DNA of 64,000 nucleotides from Petaurus breviceps papuanus (GCA_028583685.1 JAMXIF010000073.1:8003852-8067851), one strand, 5' to 3'; counted from the first letter of the stretch, positions 11,535-22,292 are shown. Notes: generated by a model not told the origin, from the sequence alone. Numbers and translations are program-made.

Positions 11535-11670
11535 CTAGGCGCAGCTAGGTTACACAGTGTATAGAGCACTGGCCCTGAAATCAGGAGGACCTGAGTTTAA
11601 ATCTGACCTTAGACACTTGACACTTATTAGCTGTGTGACCCTGGCCAAGTCATTTAACCCCCCCCCAAAT
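11535..11670 (+). repeat. WSINE1-like CORE-SINE
   Basis: 'gcgcagctaggttacacagt' to 'gccaagtcatttaacccc'. Flanks 'aattgccctaat' and 'aatggccataat' may be the worn target duplication. Confidence 0.85.
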
Positions 11671-12139
11671 GGCCATAATTCAGCTGACATGTTTTCTTTC
11701 TATTAGAGTTACCTGATACTCAGATCCAAGATAGTGCAGCAACTTGTCTAAGTCAGGGGATTGTTTGTTTCTGGTGTTCAGGAATCCTGACTAGGTCCTT
11801 GGTGGAACTGAGGGGGACTCATGGCTTTAGGCAATGAAGAAATAAAAGCTTCCTGGGGGCTGGGAAAATAGAGACTGTTTAAAGAGTCACAGATAATAAG
11901 TTAGGCACATAGTGTTTGATGCTTTTACAGTCAGCTCCTGAGCCATCAAATGGCTATCCCAGATTTAGGGACAAGAGAAGAAAAATGAATTTTATATTTA
12001 CTCCAGGATAGTAGATTCTTGCTGTCTCCTGAGAGACCCTTTAATAGGGGATAGGGAACTAGACCTTGAGTCAGGAGAATTGGTTTCTGTTGAGCTACAC
12101 CCTCACTCCCATCATGTGAAATATATTGTGCAAGCATTA
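11671..12139. other. Unassigned intron sequence
   Basis: No exon or named repeat recognised. Confidence 0.4.
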
Positions 12140-12230
12140 TATTCCTTTTACAGATGAGGAAACTGAGATTCAGGTCAAGGGAATCACCTCTGGTCACATG
12201 CCTAGTTGGGGATAGAGGGAAACTTCAGCC
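12140..12230 (-). repeat. MIR-like fragment
   Basis: 'ccttttacagatgaggaaac' and 'ctggtcacatgcctagttgg'. Confidence 0.6.
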
Positions 12231-12689
12231 TATATGTCGATGCTCACTCAGGTACCCTAAATTCTCAGTTCTTCCATCTGCCCAGTTGCCATTATTTATT
12301 TCTCCAATCTACCTCAGTTACATACAGAGATGGTCATACTCTTGATTTTGCCATTACCCACAAGTGTTCTACTTCCATTTTCATTATCTCCAAATTCCTT
12401 TCTGTGAGCATAATCTTTTATCATTCTGTCTTTAGCAGTTCCTTACTGCTGCTAACCTTCATCCTCACTCTGACTTCTGTTCTTTCTACCCCACAGTTCT
12501 TTCCTAGGCTATTACCCATATTAAAATTTACATTTTTTTTCTCTTAAAGACCAGCCTTAACTCCAAATCACTCTGGTCCCAGATCAAGCCCTACTTGGTC
12601 ACTGGTTAGTCCCTGATTGGCTCAGAATGCATGCAAATAACATTTGTTTCTATCTTGGCTAGAAACCTGGAGGGTCTTCCCCTCCCAGA

Positions 12690-12834
12690 TCTTTTTTTTT
12701 TTTTTGGAGGGCAATTGGGGTTAAGTGACTTGCCCAAAGTCACACAGCTAGTACTTGTCTAAGGCCAGATTTGAATTGAGGTCCTCCTGACTCCAGGGCT
12801 GGTGCTTTATTCACTGAGCCACCTAGATGCCCCT
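12690..12834 (-). repeat. WSINE1-like CORE-SINE
   Basis: T-run then 'ggagggcaattggggttaag' to 'agccacctagatgcccc'; complete. Confidence 0.9.
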
Positions 12835-12859
12835 AGAGCTATTTTTTTTTTCAGAGCCA

Positions 12860-13150
12860 TTCTTTGTCTCTTTTTTTATTAAGCCTTAATCGCTGAATGG
12901 GCGCTGCCTTAGTCAAAATGAGACCTGTTAAAGATCTTAGCCTGGAAAGGCCAAGGTCTCCCCCATTGCATCCTGGGCCACATCCAGTTGTTCTGATCCA
13001 TATCTGGTCACTGGACCCAGATGACAACAGAGGAGAAAGTGAGGCTGGTAACTTTGTACCGCACTGCCTCACTTAAATCCAATTCACTTGCATGTCATGG
13101 CATCACCTCCCTGATAACATGGTACTCTTTGAGAACAGAAGACAAACAGC
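12860..13150 (-). repeat. Unnamed interspersed repeat (copy 2 of 3)
   Basis: The minus strand starts near 'tgtcttctgttctcaaagag', followed by a 'gtaccatgttatcagggagg' block; the + strand shows 'agttgttctgatccatatct', 'ggtcactggacccagatgac' and 'agaggagaaagtgaggctgg'. Longest copy of the unit also at 1585 and 50075. Confidence 0.55.
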
Positions 13151-13520
13151 ATCCCACATACTGACTATACCCTTTCTTCCCCTGCCTCAACCCATTGTTA
13201 TCTTTAACATTTGAATGTCTCTCATCCTATTGCAGTTATTTCTTGCCACACCATAACCCTGGGTTTCTTCCGCCATCTACCTTTCCGTTTCTGTTTCCAC
13301 TGGAGCTAAAGAACTCCTTTTCCAGTGGAGTCAGAGAACAGCATTCAATGTGCTGATTGGGTCCACATCACATAATCTCCTCTGGGCCTTAACCAGAGCA
13401 AGATAATCCTTTTGCACCTTCTTAATTGATTCAATTGTTCCGATTCACATAAGAAAAATTACAAACCTTTTCATTCCTCTTCAAGTCTCCCATATATGCC
13501 CTCTCCCTTCACCCTCCCAG
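13150..13520. other. Unassigned intron sequence
   Basis: CT-rich; no exon recognised. Confidence 0.4.
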
Positions 13521-13524
13521 TTGA

Positions 13525-13775
13525 GGTTGTCTTGGTTCAGTCTTTTAAATCTTGCCTGACTCTTCGTGACCCCATTTGGGATTCTCTTGGCAAAGATACT
13601 GGAGTGGTTTGCCATTTCCTCCTCCAGCTCGTTTTATAGATGAGGAAACTGAGGCAAACAGGGTGAAGTGACTTGGCCAGAGTCACTCAGTTATTAAGTA
13701 TGTGAGGCTGGATTGGAACTCAGAAAGATGATTCTTCCTGACTCCCAGCCCAGCACTCTCCATTGTACCATCTAT
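13525..13775 (-). repeat. MAR1-type SINE
   Basis: 'cttcgtgaccccatttggga', 'tactggagtggtttgccatt', 'gaggaaactgaggcaaacag', then the 'ccattgtaccatc' head. Confidence 0.9.
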
Positions 13776-14069
13776 TTGAGGACCTTGCATCAAATTTCAA
13801 TGAGGACCTTCTCTGAAATCTCTACCTTCTCCTCCTTTTCCTATTCTCACATCACTGAAAGATCTTTCCCAACTATCTCTTCCTTCAGTTCTATTTCTGA
13901 TAAAAATATGTTCCTTCTCTTCCCCAAAGCCAACTTCTTTACTGGCTCCTAGATCCCTTCTTTTCAAACCTCACCCAACAGATTGCCCATGCTATTATCC
14001 CTATTCTTTCTCTTACCTTCAGTCTCCCCCTGTTCATTGACTCTCTCCCTGCTGTTTATGGATATCATT

Positions 14070-14325
14070 ATGGCAGCTAGGTAGCTCAGTGATTAAGTGC
14101 TGGTCCCAGAGTCAGGAAGAGCTGAGTTCAAATGTAGCCTCAGAAAATTACTAGCTGTGTGACCTTGGACAAGTCATTTAATCTGTCAGTCTCACTTTCA
14201 TCACCTGTGAAATCAGGATCATAATAGCACTTACCTCCCCGAGTTGTTGTAAAGATCAAGTGAGATATCTGTCTTAGAACAGTGCCTGGCACAGAGTAGG
14301 CACTGTGTATAGTAGCCACCATAGA
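14070..14325 (+). repeat. MIR/MAR-type CORE-SINE
   Basis: A MAR1-like head ('ggcagctaggtagctcagtg') is joined to a MIR-like tail ('aacagtgcctggcacagagt'), showing the shared CORE-SINE build. Confidence 0.8.
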
Positions 14326-14531
14326 TGCTTATTTACTTTCTCCCTCTCCCTATCCTTTAAATCCTCACTTAACCTGATCATTCTCAGTATCTATTATTCT
14401 AAAGTATCTGTGTGACTAAGATACTAAGTATCTCTTCCCTTTCTCAGCTGAATTCCTTAAGAAAGTCTCTTTACTAGGGGCCTCCAAATTCTTTGTTTTC
14501 TCTGTCTTCTAAAGCCTCTGTAGTCTGACTT

Positions 14532-16085
14532 TTTTTTTTTACTTTCACATTATACATTAGTCAGGTTATAAAGATGGATTGTATCAGATGGAATGAAAAA
14601 TGGTAAAGAAGACATAAAACCGAACAAGAGAAGGAAAAAAGATCAGGTATTTTGCTTCCACCTGGATATAAACTCAATTCCTTCTAGTTCTTTCTCTGTA
14701 TGCACATATTTCTCTCCATCATGAGTTTTTTGGGATTGTCTTATATCACTGCACTGCTGAGAAGAGTCCAGTCTGTCAAAGTTGGTCACCACACATACGT
14801 TGTGTCTGTAATTGTGTACAAATTTCTCATGGTTCTACTCTTCTCACTCAGCATCAGTTTGTATAAGCCTCTCCAGGTAAATATGAGGAGCAGATATAAG
14901 CCTCTCCAGGTAAATATGAAGACCGTCTGCTCCTCATTTCTTATAGCACAGTAGTATTCCATAACATGCATATACCACAACTTGTTCAGCTATTCCCCAA
15001 TTGATGGGCACCCCCTTAATTTCCAATTCTTTGCCACCACAAAAAGAGCTGCTATAAACATTTTTGTACATATGGGTCTTCCTCCCACTTCTATGATCTC
15101 TTTGGGATATAACCCTAGGAGTGGTATTGCTGGGTCAAAGGATATGAAAGTATTTATAGCCCTTTGGGCATAATTCCAGATTGCTCTCCAGAAAGGCTGG
15201 ATCAGTTCACAACTCCACCAGCAATGCATTATTGTTCCAATTTGCCCACATCCTCTCCAGCATTTGTCGTTTTCCTGTTTTGTCATCTTAGTCAATCTGA
15301 CTGGTGAGATGTGGTACCTCAGAGTTGTTTTGATTTGCATTTCTCTAATCAGTAGTGATTTAGAGCATTTTTTCATGTGCTTATAGATATCTTTAATTTC
15401 TCTGAAAATTGCCTGTTCATATCCTTTGACCATTTATCAATTGGGGAATGACTTGTAGTCTTACAAATTTGACTCAGTTCTCTGTATATTTTAGAAATGA
15501 GTCCTTTGTCAGAGACATAGGTTGTAAAGATTCTTTCCCAATTTCCCACCTCCCCCTTAATCTTGGTTAAGATTAGCTTTGTTTGTACAGAAGCTTTTCA
15601 GTTTCATGTAGTCAAAATTATCCATTTTACATTTTATAATGTTCTCTAATTCTTGTTTAGTCATAAAGTCTTTCCCTCTCCACAAATCTGACAGGTAAAC
15701 TACTCCTTGTTTTACAAAGCTGCTTATAGTATCAACCTTTATAACTAGATCATGCACCCATGTAGACTTGATTTTGGTATGTGGTGTTAGATAATGGTCG
15801 ATGCCCAGTTTCTGCCATACTATATTCCAGTTTTCCCAGCAGTTTTTGTCAAATAGTGAGTTCTTATCCCAAAAACCAGGGTCTGGGTTTTGTTTATTGT
15901 ATAATTTGTTTTATTTATAATTTATATTTATAAATTATATTTATAATTTGTTTATTGTATATTTGTATAATCTATTGTTTATCAAACAATAGATTACTAT
16001 AGTCGTTGACTTCTGAATCTCATGTGCCTAATCTATTCCATTGATCCACTCCTCTATTCCTCAGCCAGTACCAAGTAGTTTTGAT
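14532..16085 (-). mobile_element. 5'-truncated L1 LINE with ORF2 C-terminal remains
   Basis: The longest L1 in the window (1.55 kb). On minus, 15433-14990 reads 147 codons of the ORF2 C-terminal region (KCWRGCGQIGTIMHCWW, FDPAIPLLGLYPKEI, CTKMFIAALFVVAKNW). 15757-15557 reads 66 codons of the preceding part (SDLWRGKDFMTKQELENIIK). Upstream codons match the 'WDKNSLFDKNCWENW' block. Perfect 13-bp target duplication 'tgtagtctgactt' at 14519-14531 and 16086-16098, with the T-run tail at its left end. Reverse transcriptase and endonuclease are missing through 5' truncation. Two local expansions lie inside: a 33-bp duplication at 14862-14918 and an AT-rich stretch at 15890-15985. Confidence 0.95.
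14862..14918. repeat. 33-bp tandem duplication inside the L1
   Basis: 'tataagcctctccaggtaaa' occurs at 14862 and again at 14895. Other L1 copies here (e.g. 61740) have it once. Confidence 0.9.
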
Positions 16086-16099
16086 TGTAGTCTGACTTC

Positions 16100-16440
16100 T
16101 AACCTCGTCAGTTCATCTTAAACTGTCCTCTTCAGAGTAATCAATGATCTTTTAATTGCCAAGTCTAATAACCTTTTCAAAATCCTCATCTTTTTTGACC
16201 CTTCTGAGACCTGCAACACAGCTTATTAGTGGACAATATCTCCTCCCTAGGTTTCTGTAATGCTGTTTTCATCTGATTCTCCTATCTGGGTGATGGTCCT
16301 TTCTCAGTATCCTTTGCTGATTTTCATCCAGTTCATGCTCACGAATCACGGGTATCCCACGAAGCTGTGTCCTAAGCCCTCTCTTCTTCTCCTTCTATAA
16401 TATTTAACTTGGAGATTTCTTCAGCTTCCATAGTTTAATT
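16100..16440. other. Unassigned intron sequence, possibly old L2
   Basis: CT-rich with 'tctcctccctaggtttctgt'; the flavour is that of eroded LINE-2 but no block is decisive. Confidence 0.3.
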
Positions 16441-16444
16441 ATCA

Positions 16445-16672
16445 TCTCTACTAAGCTAGGTGGCATAGTGGATAAAGCACCGGCCTTGGAGTCTGGAGGA
16501 CTTGAGTTCAAATCTGGCTTCAGAAACTTATAAGCTTTATGACCCTAGGGAAGTCACTTAACTCTGTTTGCCTAACTTTCTTCATCTGTAAAATGAGCTA
16601 GAGAAGTAAATAGCAAACCATGTCAGTATCTATGCCAAGAGAATCAGAAATAACTGAAACAATTCAACAACA
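16445..16672 (+). repeat. MAR1-type SINE
   Basis: 'gctaggtggcatagtggata', 'tcttcatctgtaaaatgagc', 'actgaaacaattcaacaaca'. Confidence 0.9.
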
Positions 16673-16677
16673 ATAAA

Positions 16678-16724
16678 TCTTGACTCCAGGGCCAGTGCTG
16701 TATTCACCGCCGCCCCCCCCCCCC
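16678..16724 (-). repeat. WSINE1-like fragment with C-run
   Basis: 'cttgactccagggccagtgc' then a poly-C run in place of the normal head. Confidence 0.65.
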
Positions 16725-16892
16725 AAGTTTCTTAATACTTTCAAAGGTACTGCTATCATACTACTCACCCAAGCTTGCAAACATGGTACTGTCCTCAATT
16801 TGCCTCCTCCTACTGACTACTCTCTGAGATCATCTGCTATCCAATTAATATCTATGGTATATGTGCATAGCTATTTATCATGTGAGCTCCCA

Positions 16893-17000
16893 TTCAACTG
16901 TAAGCTCCCTAAAGTTAAGGAGAGTTTATTTTGCCTTTCTTTGTGCCTTCAGCACTTAGCTTAGTGTCTGGTACATATAAATTACTTGATAAATACTTGT
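16893..17000 (+). repeat. L2/MIR-type 3' tail
   Basis: 'ctgtaagctccctaaagtta', 'agtgtctggtacatataaat', 'ttgataaatacttgttcact'. Confidence 0.7.
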
Positions 17001-17172
17001 TCACTAGTGAATTCTTTAAGAATCATTTTATGTATCACTGGGTTAGGTTTTGTTCCTTGGCCTCAGTCTGGACCACTAAGTTGGACCTGCTAGTTGGAAA
17101 ATGTCTATCCATCCCTCATCTTTAAAATGATGGGGCAAGGGTTATATTAGAAGGCTTCTAGCTTTTCTAGAA

Positions 17173-17357
17173 AGAAAAGAAAGAAAGGAAGGAAGGAAGG
17201 AAGGAAGGAAGGAAGGAAGGAAGGAAGGAAGGAAGGAAGGAAGGAAGGAAGGAAGGAAGGAAGGAAGGAAAGAAGGAAGGAAGGAAGGAAGGAAGGAAGG
17301 AAGGAAGGAAGGAAGGAAGGAAGGAAGGAAGGAAGGAAGGAAGGAAGGAAGGAAGGA
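17173..17357 (+). repeat. (GGAA)n microsatellite
   Basis: About 45 units of GGAA with one AGAA interruption near 17271. Open frames of Pro-Ser-Phe-Leu repeats on the other strand are artefacts. Confidence 0.97.
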
Positions 17358-17399
17358 TGGATAAAGCAAGCTCTTCTAGCTTTGAATTTGTGTTCCTAT

Positions 17400-17510
17400 G
17401 ATACATTTATTAAGTGCCCATCATGTGACTATTACAAAACAGTAATCTGAGTGCTGGAATGAGAAAGAAAAAAAAATGAAACCTTCTTTGACCTCAAGGA
17501 GCTAATGGTC
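17400..17510. repeat. Old MIR/L2-class fragment
   Basis: 'tttattaagtgcccatcatg' and 'ttgacctcaaggagctaatg' match a recurrent mammalian repeat block also seen at 32245 and 38880. Confidence 0.5.
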
Positions 17511-17544
17511 AGAGTTGGAGGAAAGTAAGCAATATTAGTACTAC

Positions 17545-17998
17545 AAAAAATAATAGTAGCTAACATTTATATATTTAGTTAGGGCAACTAGGTGGCACAG
17601 TGGATAGTGTATCAGTCCTGGATTCAGAAAGACTCATTTTTATGAGTTCAAATCTAGCCTCAGACACTTACTAGCTTTGTCACCCTGGGCAAGTCATTGT
17701 ACCTTGTTTACCTCAGTTTCCCCAAATTGAGTCATGAAGAGTCAAACATGACTGAACAACAACATACATTTAGTACAGTTTTAAGGTTTTCAAAGTGGTT
17801 TACATTAACTATCTCATTTGCTTCTTGGAATAACCCTGTGAGCCAGGTGCTATTTTCATCACCATTTCATAGATAAAGAAACTGAGAATGACAAAGGATA
17901 AATCATGTGTGCAGCATAACAGAGCTTTAAATGTTTCAGACAGGATGCAAACTTCTGCCTTCCCGTCTCCAAACCTGACATTCTAGTAACCACGCCAT
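17545..17998 (-). repeat. MIR-like SINE split by a MAR1 insertion
   Basis: Pieces 17545-17578 and 17765-17998 ('aaccctgtgagccaggtgct', 'catagataaagaaactgaga') belong to one reverse MIR-like copy. A MAR1 separates them. Confidence 0.75.
17580..17762 (+). repeat. MAR1-type SINE, shortened tail, nested
   Basis: 'gggcaactaggtggcacagt' to 'catgactgaacaacaac'. The stretch between 'cctcagtttcc' and 'gagtcatgaagagtc' is much shorter than in full MAR1. Flanks 'acatttatatatttag' and 'acatacatttag' suggest the target duplication. Confidence 0.85.
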
Positions 17999-18177
17999 GA
18001 CAATGAAATTGAATTAACATGACATATTTGTCATACTGTCACAAATAAGAATGATTTATTTTGTGTAGTTTTGCAGGATAGAAATAAAATCAATGAATAG
18101 AATCATAAAATTACAAATGCTCAATTGATGATTTCCAACTTATATATAGTTTACTCACACTTGGTTCTTTATTTATT

Positions 18178-18290
18178 ATCTGTCCCATTAGACTGTGAGT
18201 CCCTTGAGAGCAGTCTTTGGCTTTTCCTTTGTATTCCTGGCATATAGTGGGCACTTAATAAATGTTTATTGACTGACTCATTGAGGGATG
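18178..18290 (+). repeat. L2/MIR-type 3' tail
   Basis: 'ccattagactgtgagtccct', 'gggcacttaataaatgttta', 'ttgactgactc'. Confidence 0.8.
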
Positions 18291-18640
18291 TTGATTTTGC
18301 ATCAACATTTATTAAACACCTATAAGATTAGTCATTGTCCTATGTATTGTGTCTTCCATCCCTAATTCATCCCCTTCTGTAAATTAACTTCCCTATTTCC
18401 TTAAGATATGTTATGCAAAATAGTAAATTACTCTCTTAAAATGTAGTACTCAAAAAGAAATACAATGCAATAGATGTAGTGTGACCAGTGAAACATTCAG
18501 TGAAAATATTAATTTCTCTTGGTTTGAATAATGTATACTAACAGATAATTAATGCCATGTAATAATGCATTGTTTTTTAAAAATAAACTACATCAAAATG
18601 TTTGCTCATATTGAATATGTAGTCAGTGACAAATCCCAGT
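18290..18640. other. AT-rich unassigned intron
   Basis: No exon or named repeat recognised. Confidence 0.4.
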
Positions 18641-18649
18641 TCTTTTGCA

Positions 18650-18965
18650 TATGAGCGGCTCCCAAGTCTTCCAGCACTGTATTTATACAATTGATTCTTT
18701 GAACCAAAGTGTAAGACTTTATATCTCTTCTTTTTCAATTTTATGTTGTTAGGCGCAGTCCATCATTCCGATGAATCAATATCTTTTAAAAACCTAATTC
18801 TATCAGTGCATTAGCTATTTCTCCTAACTTTGTGCTTTCTACAAGTTTAATAAGCTTTAATTTTAATGATATATTTCTTTGCCCAATTTGTTGAAAAGGC
18901 GTGGAATGGTCCAGAACTTTGTGGCACATTCCTCAAGACCTACCTCCCATATTAATCATGTATAA
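18650..18965 (-). repeat. CR1/L3 LINE fragment (reverse transcriptase region)
   Basis: The + strand gives the reverse complement of the CR1/L3 RT C-terminal part: 'gtgtaagactttatatctct', 'cagtccatcattccgatgaa', 'ctaactttgtgctttctaca', 'agaactttgtggcacattcc'. The same segment is in the relic at 29725-30765. Confidence 0.75.
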
Positions 18966-19480
18966 GAGTAAGTTTGTTTATATGAAATGGAGAATCCTCT
19001 AGTCTTCTCTCTCTTCTAAAGGGAAAAAAAGCCACAATTCAGTCTTAGTTCACAAAACAGATTCAAAGCTAAGGGAAACCATAGACTTTCATCCTATAAG
19101 GCAGTTAAGTTCTTTTTCTTTTTAGTTTTCTCCTTATATCCAACATAAATTTTCTTTCTGTAATGGCCTGCTGTTGCTAAAGTCCAATCTATAAAAGAGT
19201 CTTAAAGATTAAATAATGTCTGCCTTTTTTAGCATTCTTACTATGACCTCTGTGCCTCCCTCTGGTTGTAATCAAGACCAAAAGGCGATGGTTACCAAAG
19301 GTTTTCAATGTTTTTGTGTTATGGAGTCAGTGGGGTAAATGAATAAAAAGAATTCACTGCTTCAGTGATCATCTGTAACTGAGGCCAGTCTTCCTGTTTC
19401 TCTTCTGATGTTTACCAACAACAAAACCATTCCTAGTGATGGGGACCATGTTCTTTCCTCTTTTTCTGTGGCTCAATATG
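18966..19480. other. Unassigned intron sequence
   Basis: Nothing recognised. Confidence 0.4.
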
Positions 19481-19740
19481 TGCCAGCCCCTCCCTCTCTG
19501 TTCTTTTTCTCTCTCTCTCTGTTTCCTCTATCCCTTTGCCTCCTTTTCATTTCTCTCATCCCTTTTCCCCATTCCCTCTTGAGATCTGTCCCTTCTTTCA
19601 TTCCATCCCCTCTTTCCCTTTTCTTCCCCTCAGTCCTATATTTCTGCCCTTCCTGTCTCTCTATCCCAGAGAAAGGGACAGAAACAGTCTCTATCTTTCT
19701 TTCTTTCTGTCCTTACTTTCCTCCTCTTCCCTGCCCCCAC
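19480..19740 (+). repeat. Polypyrimidine (C/T) tract
   Basis: About 260 bases, largely C and T, of irregular CTCT/CCCTT type. A 128-codon open frame over it is a composition artefact. Confidence 0.85.
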
Positions 19741-20820
19741 TCGAAGGAAAAAATTAAATCATTAGCATTAATCTTGCAAGAAAATGCCAATTGACAAACA
19801 TTACTCTTTGACTACAGAGCTAACAGAATATAGAGAGATAAAAGATGCCTTCTTTATATAGCTCTGCTATGCACCATTCTAGGTCTGTAACATCCATTAA
19901 AGGGGGTAAAGCATACTAAAATCAAGATCTCATTTCAGTGTGTTTATTTTCAAGCAGGGAGAGTTGAGATGGAAGAATAGAGGGATATTATGATCCTTCC
20001 TTCTCTGCTGACTCCCACCTGCCCCACAGGAGAGGTAAAGCAGAAACAAGAGGATTTCAGAATGATAAACCATATTCTGATCTCCGTCATTCCCACATCC
20101 ATCCATAGGCATGCATTTGCTTGTCTTCCCTTTCCTGACAGGCATGTCAAGGTGTTCGAGCAGCTCCTCTTGCACCTCTGATTGTTTTGCCAGGCCCTGG
20201 ATGGCTGCCCAAGAGTTTGGAACCCTGGAGATCAACTCCAGTTGAGACAGCCCCTCTGACATTACACTTGTCCTCTGCTGCAGATATTTCTGACTAATGG
20301 TGTGTAGTTCTGGCCTTCTGTGCAGACAGCTGTTGATGTGCTCTTCTGGGGGGGAGGTGTTTGAAAGGGCCTCCTGCCAAATAATTTATCTCCCAATGGC
20401 CCTGCCACAGGAATGCCTGAAATCCTTGTTTTGCTCACTCCTCGGAGTTAAAGTATTTAGATAATCATAGTTAAAGCATTTAGATAATTCTATTTTCCCA
20501 TTGGCATAGATATTAGAAAATTGAAAATTGAGTTCTATTGAAATGCAGGCATTATTCTGGAAGGTTCATCAGCCACTGATACCTTAATTCTTTTTAGTTT
20601 TTCAGTGGTTAATGCTGTATCTAGCAACTAATATGAGAGTGGCCTATAGGAGGGCTAAGTTTTGAGAAGAGAGAAAGCTTATTACATGACCTTTATGTGT
20701 GAGCCTGGTTTAGGAGACATAATGCGGGTGATGGGTAGTTAAGAAGTGGTCCTTAAGGAAAGGAGGGATGACAAAGATAAACTGCCTACTTGGCCACTGT
20801 TGTATAAATCTGGCTCCTGG
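19741..20820. other. Unassigned intron sequence
   Basis: Contains a minus open frame of 110 codons (19930-20262) with no known motif. No splice or repeat assignment could be made. Confidence 0.4.
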
Positions 20821-20821
20821 G

Positions 20822-20894
20822 TATGTTAACCCATCAACAAACATTTTTAGGCACCTACTATATGCCAAGCACTTTGTTAGGTGCAAAGGATGCA
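20822..20894 (+). repeat. MIR/L2-class fragment abutting the purine array
   Basis: 'caacaaacatttttaggcac' and 'ctactatatgccaagcactt'; the array starts in its A-rich 3' side. Confidence 0.55.
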
Positions 20895-20895
20895 A

Positions 20896-20953
20896 AAAAG
20901 AAAGAAAAAGAAAGAAAAAAGGGAGAGGGGAAGGAAGGAGGGAAGGAAGGAAA

Positions 20954-21050
<97 letters not shown>

Positions 21051-21205
21051 AGGAAGGAAGGAAGGAAAGGAAGGAAGGAAGGAAGGAAGGAAGGAAGGAA
21101 GGAAGGAAGGAAGGAGGAAGGAAGGAAGGAAGGAAGGAAGGAATAGAAAGAAAGAGGGAAGGAAGGAAGGAAGGAAAGAAAGGAGGAAGGAGGGAGGGAG
21201 GAAGG
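20896..21205 (+). repeat. Compound (GAAA)n/(GGAA)n microsatellite
   Basis: About 300 bases of pure purine: GAAA block to about 21050, GGAA block to 21165 with GAGG and AGAA interruptions, then mixed units. Confidence 0.97.
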
Positions 21206-21249
21206 ATATGTCAAAGACTATTAGGTTTGAGGGATGCAAGTATATAGAA

Positions 21250-22105
21250 TAAATACATGCAAAATAAATGCAAAGTAGTTAGGGGAGGGCAGTAGCATCT
21301 AGAAAACTGGGAAAGGCTTCATGTATCTGTTTCTCCTTACATTGGTTCCTATTCCATTTCTCTACATTCTTTTGCTTTTTGTATTCTCTTTATCTTTCTG
21401 TCTTCTTCAACTCCTTTTTTCCTCTCCACTCATTTAACACCTGCTTCACGTCTGCCCCTTCACATGACCGAGCCTCTGCTGCCATGAAAGCCCTCTCTCT
21501 TCTGTTCAAAATGAAATCTTGAGTATGTGACATAGGTGGCAGTCCTGTTCATCCTCTTCTCTTTGACTCTGTTTTCCAGCCTTCCGTGAAAGGCTCGTGG
21601 GCTCATCTTTCCCCTTTGTCTCATGCCTCTTAATTTTTCTCCCCATCTGTTTTCACTTTGTTCATTTCGAACTTGGTTTTGTTCCTTTCTCTAAACTAAG
21701 AACTCTAGGGTTATTCAATGCATTTTGTACCAGTGACTCTCAACAAAGGGTGTTGAACCAGATTGTTTTCTTCTTTGTTTGTAACTAGAAACTTAAAATG
21801 CTTTATGTTTAGCTGATTACTTTTTTCAGAGTGGTAAAAAAAAAAAAAGTTTTCAATTCATTGAATATAAACAAGGGCCTGATTTTAAATACTGAGTTGC
21901 CATCACCAAGATACAAACTGATATATGCTTTCCTGTTTGAAAAAACCACAGAACAATGAACACATGAAGGAAAGAATTGGTCAGCACTCAGATGGGGCAT
22001 ATAAAACTTAAGTTGTTGAGGGGTTTTTTCTTCCATCTTTCATATAACTGAATGTATAATTACTGAATGATAATACAAAGCCTGATTTTATATTGAGTAA
22101 AATTA
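21250..22105. other. Intron just upstream of the SH3RF3-like exon
   Basis: No repeat recognised in about 850 bases. Confidence 0.45.
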
Positions 22106-22109
22106 ACCC

Positions 22110-22190
22110 ATCCCTTTTTTTCTTGTGTGTGTGTGTCTGTCTGTGTCTCCCTATGAATGCATATACCTGTTTGGATCCTGTGTGTCCTAG
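22110..22190 (+). promoter_or_regulatory. Splice acceptor region of the SH3RF3-like exon
   Basis: A run of T and TG/TC repeats (cctttttttcttgtgtgtgt..., then ctgtctgtgtctccc) precedes 'tgtgtcctag' and the exon. A possible polypyrimidine tract plus AG at 22189-22190. The downstream donor is gtaagg at 22287-22292. Confidence 0.7.
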
Positions 22191-22286
22191 GATGAAATCT
22201 TGACTGTAATCAGGAGAGTCGATGATAACTGGGCAGAAGGAATGCTGGGAGATAAGATTGGAATTTTCCCTCTCCTCTACGTGGAG
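22191..22286 (+). CDS. SH3RF3: Internal coding exon of an SH3RF-family gene, most likely SH3RF3 (POSH2)
   Basis: The 96-nt exon reads through as 32 codons with no stop and is phase 0 at both ends. It starts [17 protein letters not shown] and ends [13 protein letters not shown], the second half of an SH3 domain: the conserved Trp of the 'NW' motif and the G-x-F-P-x-x-Y-V ligand-groove motif are both present. Acceptor 'tgtgtcctag' and donor 'gtaagg' flank it. SH3RF proteins are RING E3 ligases and JNK-pathway scaffolds with several SH3 domains; from memory this segment is SH3 domain 2. '[15 protein letters not shown]' fits SH3RF3 better than SH3RF1 (MLADKIGIFPISYVE) or SH3RF2 (KLGDKVGIFPILFVE). 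The N-terminal half of the domain, with ALYDF, must lie on an upstream exon not found here. The gene runs on + and the rest of the window is intron. Family assignment is firm; choice of paralogue is an inference from remembered sequences. Confidence 0.86.
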
Positions 22287-22292
22287 GTAAGG

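Noticed and set aside
14990-15433. Functional protein of 147 residues
   Set aside because: C-terminal scrap of L1 ORF2 in a 5'-truncated copy without reverse transcriptase or endonuclease.
17142-17406. Open frames of Pro-Ser-Phe-Leu repeats
   Set aside because: Translation of the (GGAA)n array; the same applies to the frames at 20768-21252 and 55980-56444.
19930-20262. 110-codon minus frame with a plausible-looking start (MSEGLSQLELISRVPN)
   Set aside because: No known family, low complexity absent but no supporting neighbours or splice sites; antisense to the only gene here.
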